NCBI GenBank assembly: GCA_003601535.1
Contig: PIXW01000142.1
Coordinates: 1 to 8,790, forward strand
Length of the DNA: 8,790 nucleotides
DNA from: ANME-2 cluster archaeon
GTDB taxonomy: Archaea; Halobacteriota; Methanosarcinia; Methanosarcinales; Methanogasteraceae
Direction: 5' to 3'
Below the pieces are notes generated by a model. That model did not search any database. It had not been told where the DNA came from and saw only the letters and a list, made by a program, of their open reading frames with translations. Positions 1 through 6,210 of this stretch are shown piece after piece. Positions within the stretch are counted from its first letter, which is position 1. The number at the start of each line of letters is the position of its first letter. The position numbers and the translations under genes are program-made.

Positions 1-226
1 CAGGGATTAAAAGCGGGAATAATGCCTCCTCGTGACCATCCTTGTTCAGGAGTTCCCTGATGATCGAATAGATATTATTCCTGAGCGCAAATCCGAAGGG
101 ATACCACACATACAGACCCTTGACAGGGTATCTGATGTCCATAATTTCAGCAGCAGCGAGCAGTTCATGATACCACTCACTGAAACTCGACTTTGGCGGA
201 AGTGTGGTCTGCTGCATATTTTCCAT
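1..226 (-). CDS. proS: Prolyl-tRNA synthetase, N-terminal part (cut by window edge)
   Basis: Charges tRNA-Pro with proline in the cytoplasm; a class II aminoacyl-tRNA synthetase. Reading the minus strand from the ATG at 226-224 gives 75 codons, still open at base 1. The residues match the archaeal/eukaryal-type ProRS N-terminus: a short tail, then [35 protein letters not shown] and the [12 protein letters not shown] segment that leads into class II motif 1. A second Met lies at codon 4 (217-215). I prefer the first because a TATA-like element sits 29 bases upstream of it, which suits a leaderless message, and there is no Shine-Dalgarno site for either. The gene has the same orientation as polB upstream but is separated from it by 234 bases, so it probably has its own promoter. 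Family assignment is recognition of conserved motifs; the catalytic core lies outside the window. Confidence 0.93.
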   Translation of the reverse strand, partial: MENMQQTTLPPKSSFSEWYHELLAAAEIMDIRYPVKGLYVWYPFGFALRNNIYSIIRELLNKDGHEEALFPLLIP

Positions 227-460
227 TGAACTGAAGTTGAGGAGGTGTGAACATAAACCTTGCGCGGTTGCCACTATCTCTCAATCCGCAAGAATACACA
301 AGAGTATCGAGAAGAGTTATGCTGAGGTTCAGCCATTCCCGGAGTTTCAGTGGCATAACAACGTAACAGCGCCCTGTTGTCTATGCGTCAGTCCTCTATC
401 TCGTACATATCTATCGTATAATGCTTTGAAATCCAGTGATCCTTAAGTTTTGCTGTAATG
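227..460. other. Intergenic region between polB and proS
   Basis: This spacer lies downstream of polB and upstream of proS. Besides the TATA-like box at 252-257 it holds an AT-rich patch at about 405-430 (minus strand includes CATTATACG and GATATG) that could be a second, more distal promoter element. I see no clear terminator: there is no T-run on the minus strand after the polB stop, and no convincing hairpin. Open frames on the plus strand here have no recognisable protein content and no promoter, and I treat them as noise. Confidence 0.5.
252..257 (-). promoter_or_regulatory. TATA-like box for proS
   Basis: On the minus strand the bases read GGTTTATGTT, with the TTTATG core centred about 29 bases before the proS ATG at 226. 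That is the archaeal spacing from TATA box to transcription start, so it predicts a message beginning at or within a few bases of the start codon. The match to the archaeal TATA consensus is only moderate. Support comes from four other genes in this window showing the same spacing. Confidence 0.45.
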
Positions 461-1879
461 TCATGCAAACCTGATCATCCTTGTGTCGAGCGCCCCGAGA
501 TCAACGATAGCAGCGTATGCTGGTACCGGCACAAGGTTCACCCGTCTCTGAAACTCGGTCTGTGACTGCCATGTTCCGGCATTGACCACGGTAACGCCTT
601 TGTATCGCTCGAGTCCTACCGTGTGCACATGTCCGCAGTGCAGGATATGCGGTATCCGGTCGATCACGAAATGATCTTTCGTCTCAGGCGCGATGGATAC
701 CCTGCCGCCATACATGGGTGCAAGATGCCTGCGCTTGAGCATCTCGATCATAGCCTGAGCCGGATGCTGATAACTCATGTTTGGTATGGTTGCGATCAGA
801 TCATCCATCGACCGTCCATGATAGATCAGGATTCTCACACCATCAATCTCGATTAGCGCTGGATTGCCAACGAACACCACATCATCCCGGAAGATCGACC
901 GGATCTTCTCAGGCAGTGCAGGCTGCGGTTCTGCGAGCCTCACTGCGTCATGGTTGCCAGGTGCGATTATGATCCTGATGTTCTTTGGAACCTTTTTTAG
1001 ATATTTTGCTGCACATTTATACTGTTCATATACATCAGGGATCTTCAGTTCATGCTCCTGACCTGGATATACACCGACACCATCCACAAGATCGCCTGCT
1101 ATGATCAGATATCGCACCGGTTCGGAGCAATCACCAAGATAATCGATGAATTCACAGAACGCATCCTCCAGAAACGTATTGCTTCCGACATGCACATCCG
1201 AGATCAGGACTGCATGGCTGCTTTCATCCCCAGATCCAGTTTCCTTCGCTCCAAGTTGCTGGTTATGGTGGTTCGGGATGTCTGGCATAACGATGCTCTT
1301 TACGATCATCAACCTGCCATCTCTTGTGAGCGAACCAGTTACGCCGATCACCTCGTCATGGACGATCCCTGATGCAGTATCCCACAGATCGCGATCAGAA
1401 GGCCGGACCAGCACCGGAAACGAACCTGTCGGATCCTCAAGTTCCAGCAGTCTGTTGCCGTTTGATGTTATTTTGGTATCAGAAACCATGCCGATGATCG
1501 AGACGCTGTTGTATTCCTGCCGTCTTCCTGCTTGCAGTGATTCGATCGGACGAGCGGTGACCCTCCCGCGGATGATGCCGCTCAACCGTGTGTACCGATC
1601 CCGAAAGTACCGTACGAACTCAGCATATTCTCCAACACAGGTTGACTCATTGCTGATGTCAGAGAGTATGTTCACCCCGGGAAGCGGCTTTTCCGGACTT
1701 TTTTTATCACCGGATCTGATGTGCTCCCTGCATACGACAAGCACCGAGTCATCCAGCGATTGCAGCACCTGTTCCACAAGCGTGGTTGGCGATTGACATG
1801 AATCGATCAGCGCGACCGCATCCGGACTGATCTGGTATCCTGCGTTCGCAAACTCCTCCACAATCAGTGATTCATGCAT
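461..1879 (-). CDS. polB: DNA polymerase D (Pol II, archaeal) small subunit DP1
   Basis: Small subunit of the archaeal replicative DNA polymerase PolD; it carries the 3'-5' proofreading exonuclease and partners the catalytic large subunit DP2, which is not in this window. The 472-residue protein has a divergent N-terminal region (1-90), an OB-fold-like region (about 100-200, with GRLMIVKSIVMPDIP at its end), then a complete calcineurin-like phosphoesterase domain. Its metal-binding motifs are all present: SDVHVGS (D228, H230), GDLVDG (D263), APGNHD (N309, H310, D311), YHGRSMDD (H354) and HCGHVHTVG (H417, H419). An intact metal site implies an active nuclease, unlike the degenerate eukaryotic B subunits. 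The start at 1879 is supported by a TATA-like element 28 bases upstream and no Shine-Dalgarno site. The gene is divergent from mtrE. Length and motif order are normal for DP1. Confidence 0.96.
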   Translation of the reverse strand: MHESLIVEEFANAGYQISPDAVALIDSCQSPTTLVEQVLQSLDDSVLVVCREHIRSGDKKSPEKPLPGVNILSDISNESTCVGEYAEFVRYFRDRYTRLSGIIRGRVTARPIESLQAGRRQEYNSVSIIGMVSDTKITSNGNRLLELEDPTGSFPVLVRPSDRDLWDTASGIVHDEVIGVTGSLTRDGRLMIVKSIVMPDIPNHHNQQLGAKETGSGDESSHAVLISDVHVGSNTFLEDAFCEFIDYLGDCSEPVRYLIIAGDLVDGVGVYPGQEHELKIPDVYEQYKCAAKYLKKVPKNIRIIIAPGNHDAVRLAEPQPALPEKIRSIFRDDVVFVGNPALIEIDGVRILIYHGRSMDDLIATIPNMSYQHPAQAMIEMLKRRHLAPMYGGRVSIAPETKDHFVIDRIPHILHCGHVHTVGLERYKGVTVVNAGTWQSQTEFQRRVNLVPVPAYAAIVDLGALDTRMIRFA

Positions 1880-1903
1880 TGATCTGTACTCGATCTGGCG
1901 GGA

Positions 1904-1910
1904 GATAAAA
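1904..1910 (-). promoter_or_regulatory. TATA-like box for polB
   Basis: The minus strand reads CATAAAGTTTTATCTCC here; the TTTTATC core is centred about 28 bases before the polB ATG at 1879, and the purine-rich bases upstream resemble a BRE. The spacing predicts a leaderless or near-leaderless polB message, consistent with no Shine-Dalgarno site before the start. Confidence 0.55.
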
Positions 1911-2035
1911 CTTTATGTTTCAGATCATTACAGCGCCTGACTGCTGTCGCCGCATACCGATCAGCCGGGCCGCGGGCAGACAGCGTTCTGGTAGAGTGGT
2001 GTGTCAGGATACGGGACAAGAACAGGGACGTTTCA

Positions 2036-2058
2036 TACACCATCACCAGAGCGGTGTA
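2036..2058. repeat. Inverted repeat between polB and mtrE
   Basis: TACACC (2036-2041) and GGTGTA (2053-2058) form perfect 6-base arms around an 11-base loop. The repeat lies about 60 bases upstream of the mtrE TATA box and about 125 bases upstream of the polB TATA box. It could be a regulator-binding site for the divergent promoters, but arms this short also occur by chance. The rest of the 1880-2151 spacer is GC-rich (around 1965-1980) with no recognisable gene. Confidence 0.25.
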
Positions 2059-2113
2059 GATGCTCCATTCTCCCGTTTACGCTGACGAAAAAATTCTCAT
2101 TCCTCCAACAACC

Positions 2114-2124
2114 AAAATATTTAT
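2114..2124 (+). promoter_or_regulatory. TATA box of the mtr operon
   Basis: ACCAAAATATTTATC contains an AT-only core (2114-2124) centred about 31 bases before the mtrE ATG at 2152. Transcription would begin at about 2145-2151. The bases before the ATG are C-rich with no Shine-Dalgarno site, so the operon's first gene is probably translated from a leaderless mRNA. Confidence 0.65.
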
Positions 2125-2151
2125 CACTCCCAATCGCCCCCTAAAACTACA

Positions 2152-3039
2152 ATGGCAGCCATCTCACTCCTGCTCGGAACGGCGCTCGCGGGTTTCCTCG
2201 CATTCCTTGCAGGGATCTTCGAGGACAGCGAATCAAACGCGGGTTCTGCGAGCAATCCGAACTCGCAGGTGCAGCTTGCACCGCAGATCGGTAACCGACA
2301 CCGTTATTTCAATAAAGCAATCTCTGGTGAGCCTCCGGCAAACGCGCTCTGGGCGACAACCGCTGCAACGATCGCATATCTCCTAACAGCGCATTTCGGA
2401 GGGGATGCATTCTCTGTGCTGATCGCATCGATCATTGGAGCCGCAGCTTCCACACTGTTACTGTGTGCTTATGGGGCATTATCTCACATCTCAAGGATTG
2501 CGAGCATGAAGAACTTTGAGCAGACGCTGTACTGGGATTCTTTACTCACACCACTACCCCTCGACGCTGCGTATGGCTTCTTGACCGCGCTTATACTGAC
2601 CCTGTTAGCCTTTGCCGCGCATGGTCTGCTTGGAAATCCATTTTCAGTTCCGCTCATTGCGCTCTTCTTCGGGATAACGATTGGCGCAATCGGATCATCC
2701 ACAGGCGATATATATTACGGTGCAGAGCGGCTCTACCAGCATTACATATTTGGTTCGGGCATCCCGATCTCTGTTCAGGGCGATATCGATGTGAAGGGGG
2801 AGTACGGCTACCGCAACTCTGTGGACACGCCGTACTTCACGATGCGGTTTGGGGGGCTGGTCACAGGTCTTGCTTTTGGTATGCTCATCTTTCTTGATGC
2901 GTGGAGCAGGTTGTTCACGTTTGCTGGCGTTTGGACTGGCGTTATCGTCGTGTCGGTGCTTGTTCTGATTATTCTAATATTCATATACCTGCTTGAGGTA
3001 TATACCCGGAAGAGATACGGACGATATGCGGAGGACTGA
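2152..3039 (+). CDS. mtrE: Tetrahydromethanopterin S-methyltransferase subunit E
   Basis: Integral membrane subunit of the Mtr complex, which transfers the methyl group between methyl-H4MPT and coenzyme M through a cobamide and couples this to Na+ movement across the cytoplasmic membrane. The 295-residue protein shows MtrE hallmarks: SNPNSQVQLAPQIG (about residues 35-48), the HRYFNKAISGEPPANALW segment just after it, GITIGAIGSSTGDIYYGAER in the middle, and a FGGLVTGLAFGM stretch near the C-terminus. Several hydrophobic membrane segments are visible (about 1-22, 66-110, 140-185, 233-285), ending in a charged cytoplasmic tail. First gene of the operon, with no Shine-Dalgarno site and a TATA box 31 bases upstream. 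Length is usual for the family. Confidence 0.97.
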   Translation: MAAISLLLGTALAGFLAFLAGIFEDSESNAGSASNPNSQVQLAPQIGNRHRYFNKAISGEPPANALWATTAATIAYLLTAHFGGDAFSVLIASIIGAAASTLLLCAYGALSHISRIASMKNFEQTLYWDSLLTPLPLDAAYGFLTALILTLLAFAAHGLLGNPFSVPLIALFFGITIGAIGSSTGDIYYGAERLYQHYIFGSGIPISVQGDIDVKGEYGYRNSVDTPYFTMRFGGLVTGLAFGMLIFLDAWSRLFTFAGVWTGVIVVSVLVLIILIFIYLLEVYTRKRYGRYAED

Positions 3040-3042
3040 AAC

Positions 3043-3780
3043 ATGATAGACCCGGTAACAGCCACAATCATGATAATTGCAGGCGGCGTTCTCGTCGGAG
3101 TCTGTGTCCACTTCATCCCGGCGAGCGCGACAGGCGCAATGGCTGCCGCAACAGGTATCGCAACAGGACCGAGCATGCTATCAGCAGGTGCGGGTCTTGC
3201 CGGTATCTATGCCGCGGCATACAGCATCGATTCCGGGCTTGCACCGGTCATCATATCCGGCGCGGTCGGATCTGCATTGATGCTTCTGATAACGATTCTC
3301 TGCGGAAATATCGTTCTTGCATTCGGCATAGGTACTCCACCGGTATCAGGTCAGACTGCATCAGGAAAATCCACGTTCGGCGGCACAAAGGACATCATCA
3401 CGGGTTTTGAGCAGGAGGGGTACAGATCACCCGGAACCGATGGTCACGGCATGCCCTTTCAGACTGTTGTGAGCGGCACAATCGGCGCACTCATGGGTGG
3501 TGCTGGTGGCGCTCTCGTCTTTTATGCAGTATATTCGATGACTCTGCCAGCAATTTCCACTGAGAATGCGGTAGCACTTGCAGGAATCGTTGCTGCTGGC
3601 GTGTTCCTGATAAACAGCGTGCTCCCGGCTTATGTGCTTGTTGGAAAGACAGAAGGAATGTTTGACATGAAGATCAGGAGTATGCACAGGACGTTTATCA
3701 GCTGCCTTGTCACATCCTCGATTGTGGCGTGTGTAATCTATGCGATCTCCTGGCTTGCAGTCTCCGGGGTGGTGGCGTGA
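3043..3780 (+). CDS. mtrD: Tetrahydromethanopterin S-methyltransferase subunit D
   Basis: Polytopic membrane subunit of Mtr, thought to form the Na+-translocating membrane part together with MtrC and MtrE. The 245-residue protein is largely hydrophobic, with Gly/Ala-rich membrane helices and the conserved MtrD region around residues 108-160 (GGTKDIITGF, SPGTDGHGMPFQTVVSG, then ALMGGAGGALVFY). It begins 3 bases after the mtrE stop, and GGAGG (3030-3034) inside the end of mtrE is its Shine-Dalgarno site. Its stop overlaps the mtrC GTG start by 4 bases, which implies translational coupling. Confidence 0.96.
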   Translation: MIDPVTATIMIIAGGVLVGVCVHFIPASATGAMAAATGIATGPSMLSAGAGLAGIYAAAYSIDSGLAPVIISGAVGSALMLLITILCGNIVLAFGIGTPPVSGQTASGKSTFGGTKDIITGFEQEGYRSPGTDGHGMPFQTVVSGTIGALMGGAGGALVFYAVYSMTLPAISTENAVALAGIVAAGVFLINSVLPAYVLVGKTEGMFDMKIRSMHRTFISCLVTSSIVACVIYAISWLAVSGVVA

Positions 3781-4520
3781 AGGAGATACAGATCCACACA
3801 CTCTTTGGAGCGGCACTATTAAGCGGCATAGCAGGGATCCTCCTGATCGGGCACGGGATATCGATCGGAATCGTCTTTCTCTGGCTTCCGTTCTTATCCG
3901 CGGCAAACTCGATTCGTGGCATGGCAATGTACGGGCTCGGTACTGGAAATGCATCCATTGGCTACTGGGGAACTGCTGTTGGCGCAACATCCGCATTCGT
4001 AGTATCGCTGTCAGTCTCTTGCAGATCAACGCCGCTTTTGTATGTGGCAGCGGTTGTTGCAATCTCGCTTGTGATCGGTCTTGCGACAGGGATACTCGCA
4101 GATAAGGTGATACGGATGAGGATTCCGAGAATTGAGCTGAACAGTGCAGTCATCGCGATGTCCACTGCCATGATCACAGCAGGATCTCTCCTGATCCTCG
4201 GAAGCGACTATGGGTTATATCCATTTATTTACATAATAATTACACTTGCGGTGTTGCATCCATACAACGCCAGCACCGGTGCCGGAGAGAACCAGAAGCG
4301 CACATTACTGCTCGCTCTTGTCGAGGCATGTATGACAACGCTTGTGATCGGAATCGTTGCGATGCTTGCAAGCAGATCATCGATACCGGTCTCGGGTGAT
4401 GTGGCAATCGTTGCGGCGAGTGCTTGTGGACTCGTAATCGCGGTCGTTGCGTGGTACAGGCTGGTTAAATCTGATATCTACGAGATAAGGTGGACCGGAT
4501 ATCCACCTGCGGAGCATTGA
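3777..4520 (+). CDS. mtrC: Tetrahydromethanopterin S-methyltransferase subunit C
   Basis: Polytopic membrane subunit of Mtr, paired with MtrD and MtrE. I place the start at the GTG at 3777-3779, giving 247 residues beginning VKEIQIHTLFGAALL: this forms a GTGA overlap with the mtrD stop, has a G-rich Shine-Dalgarno-like GGGGTGG at 3766-3772, and matches where family similarity begins. An upstream in-frame ATG at 3729 would add 16 residues encoded inside mtrD with no family likeness. The conserved MtrC signature AANSIRGMAMYGLGTGNASIGYWG lies at about residues 42-65. Multiple hydrophobic segments follow, with a Thr/Gly-rich central part and a short basic C-terminus. Confidence 0.95.
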   Translation: MKEIQIHTLFGAALLSGIAGILLIGHGISIGIVFLWLPFLSAANSIRGMAMYGLGTGNASIGYWGTAVGATSAFVVSLSVSCRSTPLLYVAAVVAISLVIGLATGILADKVIRMRIPRIELNSAVIAMSTAMITAGSLLILGSDYGLYPFIYIIITLAVLHPYNASTGAGENQKRTLLLALVEACMTTLVIGIVAMLASRSSIPVSGDVAIVAASACGLVIAVVAWYRLVKSDIYEIRWTGYPPAEH

Positions 4521-4523
4521 ATC

Positions 4524-4832
4524 ATGTACGTGATACTAGACCCGGACGTAAACGTTGCAATCGACCCTGCAAGTGGCATTGCAGCCGAGATGGACCCCCG
4601 CACACCGATTGCGAATATTGCGGAGCTATCCGAAGGGATCGAAGAGATCGAACGCGCCGCAATAGATCTTGTGGATTCGCTGAATCCAGCCACAGTACCG
4701 TATCCGTCGTATCCGAATCGCGAGGGGATCTACCTGAACCTCGGAAAGGTCTCCAATGCCGTAATCGGTTTCATTCTCGGGCTTGCTGCGGTTGCAATCC
4801 TCTTGATCGTGATTCTTGCAGGGGGTCTATGA
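4524..4832 (+). CDS. mtrB: Tetrahydromethanopterin S-methyltransferase subunit B
   Basis: Small Mtr subunit with one membrane span. The 102-residue protein has a polar N-terminal part with an acidic helix (about 32-52, rich in Glu and Ala), a Pro/Tyr-rich linker (PATVPYPSYPNREG, 55-68) and a single C-terminal membrane helix (about 78-100). It starts 3 bases after the mtrC stop, with GGAG at 4511-4514 as a probable Shine-Dalgarno site. Its stop is one base before the mtrA ATG. The N-terminal VILDPDVNVAIDP segment is typical of MtrB. Confidence 0.94.
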   Translation: MYVILDPDVNVAIDPASGIAAEMDPRTPIANIAELSEGIEEIERAAIDLVDSLNPATVPYPSYPNREGIYLNLGKVSNAVIGFILGLAAVAILLIVILAGGL

Positions 4833-4833
4833 G

Positions 4834-5517
4834 ATGGGTTGGCCCGCTGTATCAGGTGAGTTCACGGTCGGCGATGAGACGAATCAGATCGTACTGGTAA
4901 CGCTCGGAAGCAGCATCGATGTATCAGGAGTGATCGACAGGATAGCGATCTCCGGAACCATGAAGACCGAGAACATCGGGATCGAGAAGGTGATCGCAAA
5001 CATCATCTCAAACCCCAATATCAGGTATCTCATCGTCTGTGGAGCCGAGGTTCACGGACATCTTGCTGGTGATGCATTCCTTGCGATTCACAGGTCCGGA
5101 ATCGATGAGAAGAACAGGATCATCGGCGCATCCGGCGCAATCCCGTTCATCTCGAATCTGAGCTCAAAGGAGGTTGATCGGTTCAGGGAGCAGGTTGAGA
5201 TCATCGATCTCGTGAATGTCGAGGATATGGAGCAGATTAAGCAGGCGATCGATGCCTGTGCTCCAAAGGAACCATTTCCTGCAGAACCGATGGTCGTTGC
5301 CCTTGGAAAGGCGGCACAGGCAGATGAGGGGAGCGACACGATCCTGACGCCGGAAGCGGTCTCGATAGAGTCGAGACTGCGTATCCTTGAGCAGGAAATG
5401 AAGGATCTCGGCAAACTGAATAAATTTATGTCAGGCATAGTATCCGGAATCTGGCAGGGGCTGACATCTGGTTTTGTTGCCACGTTGTTAATCTTTGCAA
5501 TCAGGAGGTTTTTATGA
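4834..5517 (+). CDS. mtrA: Tetrahydromethanopterin S-methyltransferase subunit A (corrinoid protein)
   Basis: Carries the 5-hydroxybenzimidazolyl cobamide that accepts the methyl group from MtrH and passes it to coenzyme M. The 227-residue protein has a cytoplasmic cobamide domain (about 1-170) with the family motifs KTENIGIEK (44-52), IRYLIVCGAEVHGHLAGD (63-80) and RIIGASGAIPFI (95-106), then a linker and a single C-terminal membrane anchor (about 205-223) ending in the basic RRFL. H76 in the GHLAG motif is the likely axial cobalt ligand by family position; H74 is an alternative. Start chosen at 4834, one base after the mtrB stop with AGGGGG at 4820-4825 upstream; an ATG at 4816 inside mtrB would only add a non-conserved MQGVYE. 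Overlaps mtrF by ATGA. Confidence 0.96.
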   Translation: MGWPAVSGEFTVGDETNQIVLVTLGSSIDVSGVIDRIAISGTMKTENIGIEKVIANIISNPNIRYLIVCGAEVHGHLAGDAFLAIHRSGIDEKNRIIGASGAIPFISNLSSKEVDRFREQVEIIDLVNVEDMEQIKQAIDACAPKEPFPAEPMVVALGKAAQADEGSDTILTPEAVSIESRLRILEQEMKDLGKLNKFMSGIVSGIWQGLTSGFVATLLIFAIRRFL

Positions 5518-5726
5518 GAGCCAAAAAAGAAGAAGAGATGATCCCTGAACTTCATGCCCCGAATACACGGGAGATTGAGCGGATGACAGAGAGCATAAAA
5601 CGGCGAGCACTCCTGATCGGCAGGGATCAGCGCACGTACTCAGGGATCTACGGGACGAGGATCTATATCGTGATCGGGTTTCTCTGTGCGCTGTTGCTGA
5701 TGCTTGTTGGTGCGGGAGGATTCTGA
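5514..5726 (+). CDS. mtrF: Tetrahydromethanopterin S-methyltransferase subunit F
   Basis: Small single-span Mtr subunit (70 residues). The N-terminal part is charged (MRAKKEEEM), followed by the conserved MTESIKRRALLIGRDQRTYSG segment at about 24-44 and a C-terminal membrane helix at about 50-68. The arrangement resembles the C-terminal portion of MtrA, as is usual for MtrF. A strong Shine-Dalgarno AGGAGG at 5503-5508 sits 5 bases before the ATG, inside the end of mtrA, and the ATGA overlap suggests coupled translation. Confidence 0.93.
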   Translation: MRAKKEEEMIPELHAPNTREIERMTESIKRRALLIGRDQRTYSGIYGTRIYIVIGFLCALLLMLVGAGGF

Positions 5727-5738
5727 GGAGGGTTTGCT

Positions 5739-5903
5739 ATGGACTACGAGAAGATGATGAAGCGGCTGGATCAGGCTGAGGAGAATATCGAGTTTGCTGG
5801 CGCAGAAATCATACAGAGCAGAGGAACGATGATCGGACGGTGTATCGGGGTTACCCTTGGCGCTGTTATCGCGCTGGTGCTGGTAAATCTCATGGGGTGG
5901 TAG
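5739..5903 (+). CDS. mtrG: Tetrahydromethanopterin S-methyltransferase subunit G (small)
   Basis: Single-span Mtr subunit. The 54-residue protein (165 bases including the TAG stop) begins MDYEKMMKRLDQAEENIEF, an amphipathic helix matching the MtrG pattern (RLDEVEEKVEF-like), followed by AEIIQSRGTMIGR and a membrane helix at about 33-51, ending LMGW. It begins 12 bases after the mtrF stop with a strong Shine-Dalgarno GGAGGG at 5727-5732. It is shorter than most MtrG proteins I know of (roughly 70-85 residues), chiefly because there is little or no tail after the membrane helix. Normally mtrH follows directly; here unrelated DNA follows. It is unclear whether the short C-terminus is natural or was created when the downstream DNA arrived. 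Confidence 0.92.
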   Translation: MDYEKMMKRLDQAEENIEFAGAEIIQSRGTMIGRCIGVTLGAVIALVLVNLMGW

Positions 5904-5914
5904 AATCTGTATGA

Positions 5915-6050
5915 CCGCCTCGGCCGTGCCACCACTAAAATGAATTCGGGGTCGTGCGTGTGAGAGGATATGCGAAGGTATGTGGAGTAGAGGCGGCAGC
6001 GCATGATATGGGTTTATTTCAACTGCACCATCATGAAAACTACCCGAATT
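5915..6050. repeat. Two interleaved inverted repeats downstream of mtrG
   Basis: CCGCCTC (5915-5921) pairs with GAGGCGG (5990-5996), and AATTCGGG (5943-5950) pairs with CCCGAATT (6043-6050). The spacers are long (68 and 92 bases) and the pairs cross, so they could not all form one simple stem, but could form alternative or pseudoknotted structures. Possible roles are the 3' end of the mtrEDCBAFG transcript, an ancient mobile-element end, or nothing. The stretch holds no recognisable RNA family or protein. Confidence 0.3.
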
Positions 6051-6137
6051 AATGGCGTCGTCTTACCTGAAGAAAAACAGGTTCCTTTCGATTACATGGA
6101 ACGGAAAGGATCTATGAATAAGCAGTCATTGTCTTGA
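6033..6137 (+). CDS. Possible 34-residue ORF upstream of the ATPase
   Basis: An ATG at 6033 opens a 34-codon frame (stop TGA 6135-6137) encoding a polar peptide with MKTTRINGVVLPEEK at its start and FDYMERKGSMNKQ near its end. I do not recognise it. Against it: no Shine-Dalgarno site, and the nearest TATA-like element (GTTTATTTC, 6011-6019) is only about 18 bases upstream, too close for a leaderless start. For it: protein-like composition, and its stop overlaps the first half-site of the ATPase operator array. It could be a remnant of a longer gene lost on insertion. Confidence 0.22.
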   Translation: MKTTRINGVVLPEEKQVPFDYMERKGSMNKQSLS

Positions 6138-6176
6138 CCACTTATTTATAAAGAGTTGGTCAATCAGCTGACCAAA
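6134..6176. promoter_or_regulatory. Operator-like array of TTGACCA half-sites over the ATPase promoter
   Basis: Three copies of one 7-base motif occur in 43 bases: TTGACCA (6134-6140), its complement TTGGTCAA (6156-6163) and TGACCAAA (6169-6176). Sites 2 and 3 form a perfect inverted repeat (TTGGTCA, 6-base spacer, TGACCAA); sites 1 and 2 form another with a 16-base spacer whose middle is the palindrome TTTATAAA (6145-6152). The array directly abuts the proximal TATA box at 6178-6186. This is what a dimeric repressor or activator site at an archaeal promoter looks like. The binding protein is unknown and no HTH regulator is encoded in the window. Confidence 0.5.
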
Positions 6177-6177
6177 G

Positions 6178-6186
6178 TTATATAAA
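6178..6186 (+). promoter_or_regulatory. TATA box of the AAA+ ATPase gene
   Basis: TTATATAAA, the best TATA match in the window, is preceded by purine-rich CCAAAG (BRE-like) and centred 29 bases before the ATG at 6211. A start of transcription at about 6207-6211 would give a leaderless message. A second TATA-like TTTATAAA at 6145-6152 would start about 33 bases earlier, inside the inverted repeat, and may be an alternative promoter. Confidence 0.65.
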
Positions 6187-6210
6187 CAAGAAGTCACATC
6201 ATATACCAGT

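Noticed and set aside
1864..2046. Minus-strand 60-codon open frame overlapping the polB start region
   Set aside because: No recognisable family, no Shine-Dalgarno site or suitable TATA box, and it covers the polB promoter; composition looks like chance.
3729..3776. Upstream ATG extension of mtrC by 16 residues
   Set aside because: These codons lie inside mtrD and encode residues unlike MtrC; the GTG at 3777 has the GTGA overlap, a G-rich Shine-Dalgarno-like site and the correct family N-terminus.
5904..6032. Possible tRNA or known riboswitch after mtrG
   Set aside because: No cloverleaf, TTCGA-type T loop with pairing stem or known riboswitch core could be found; only long-range inverted repeats are present.
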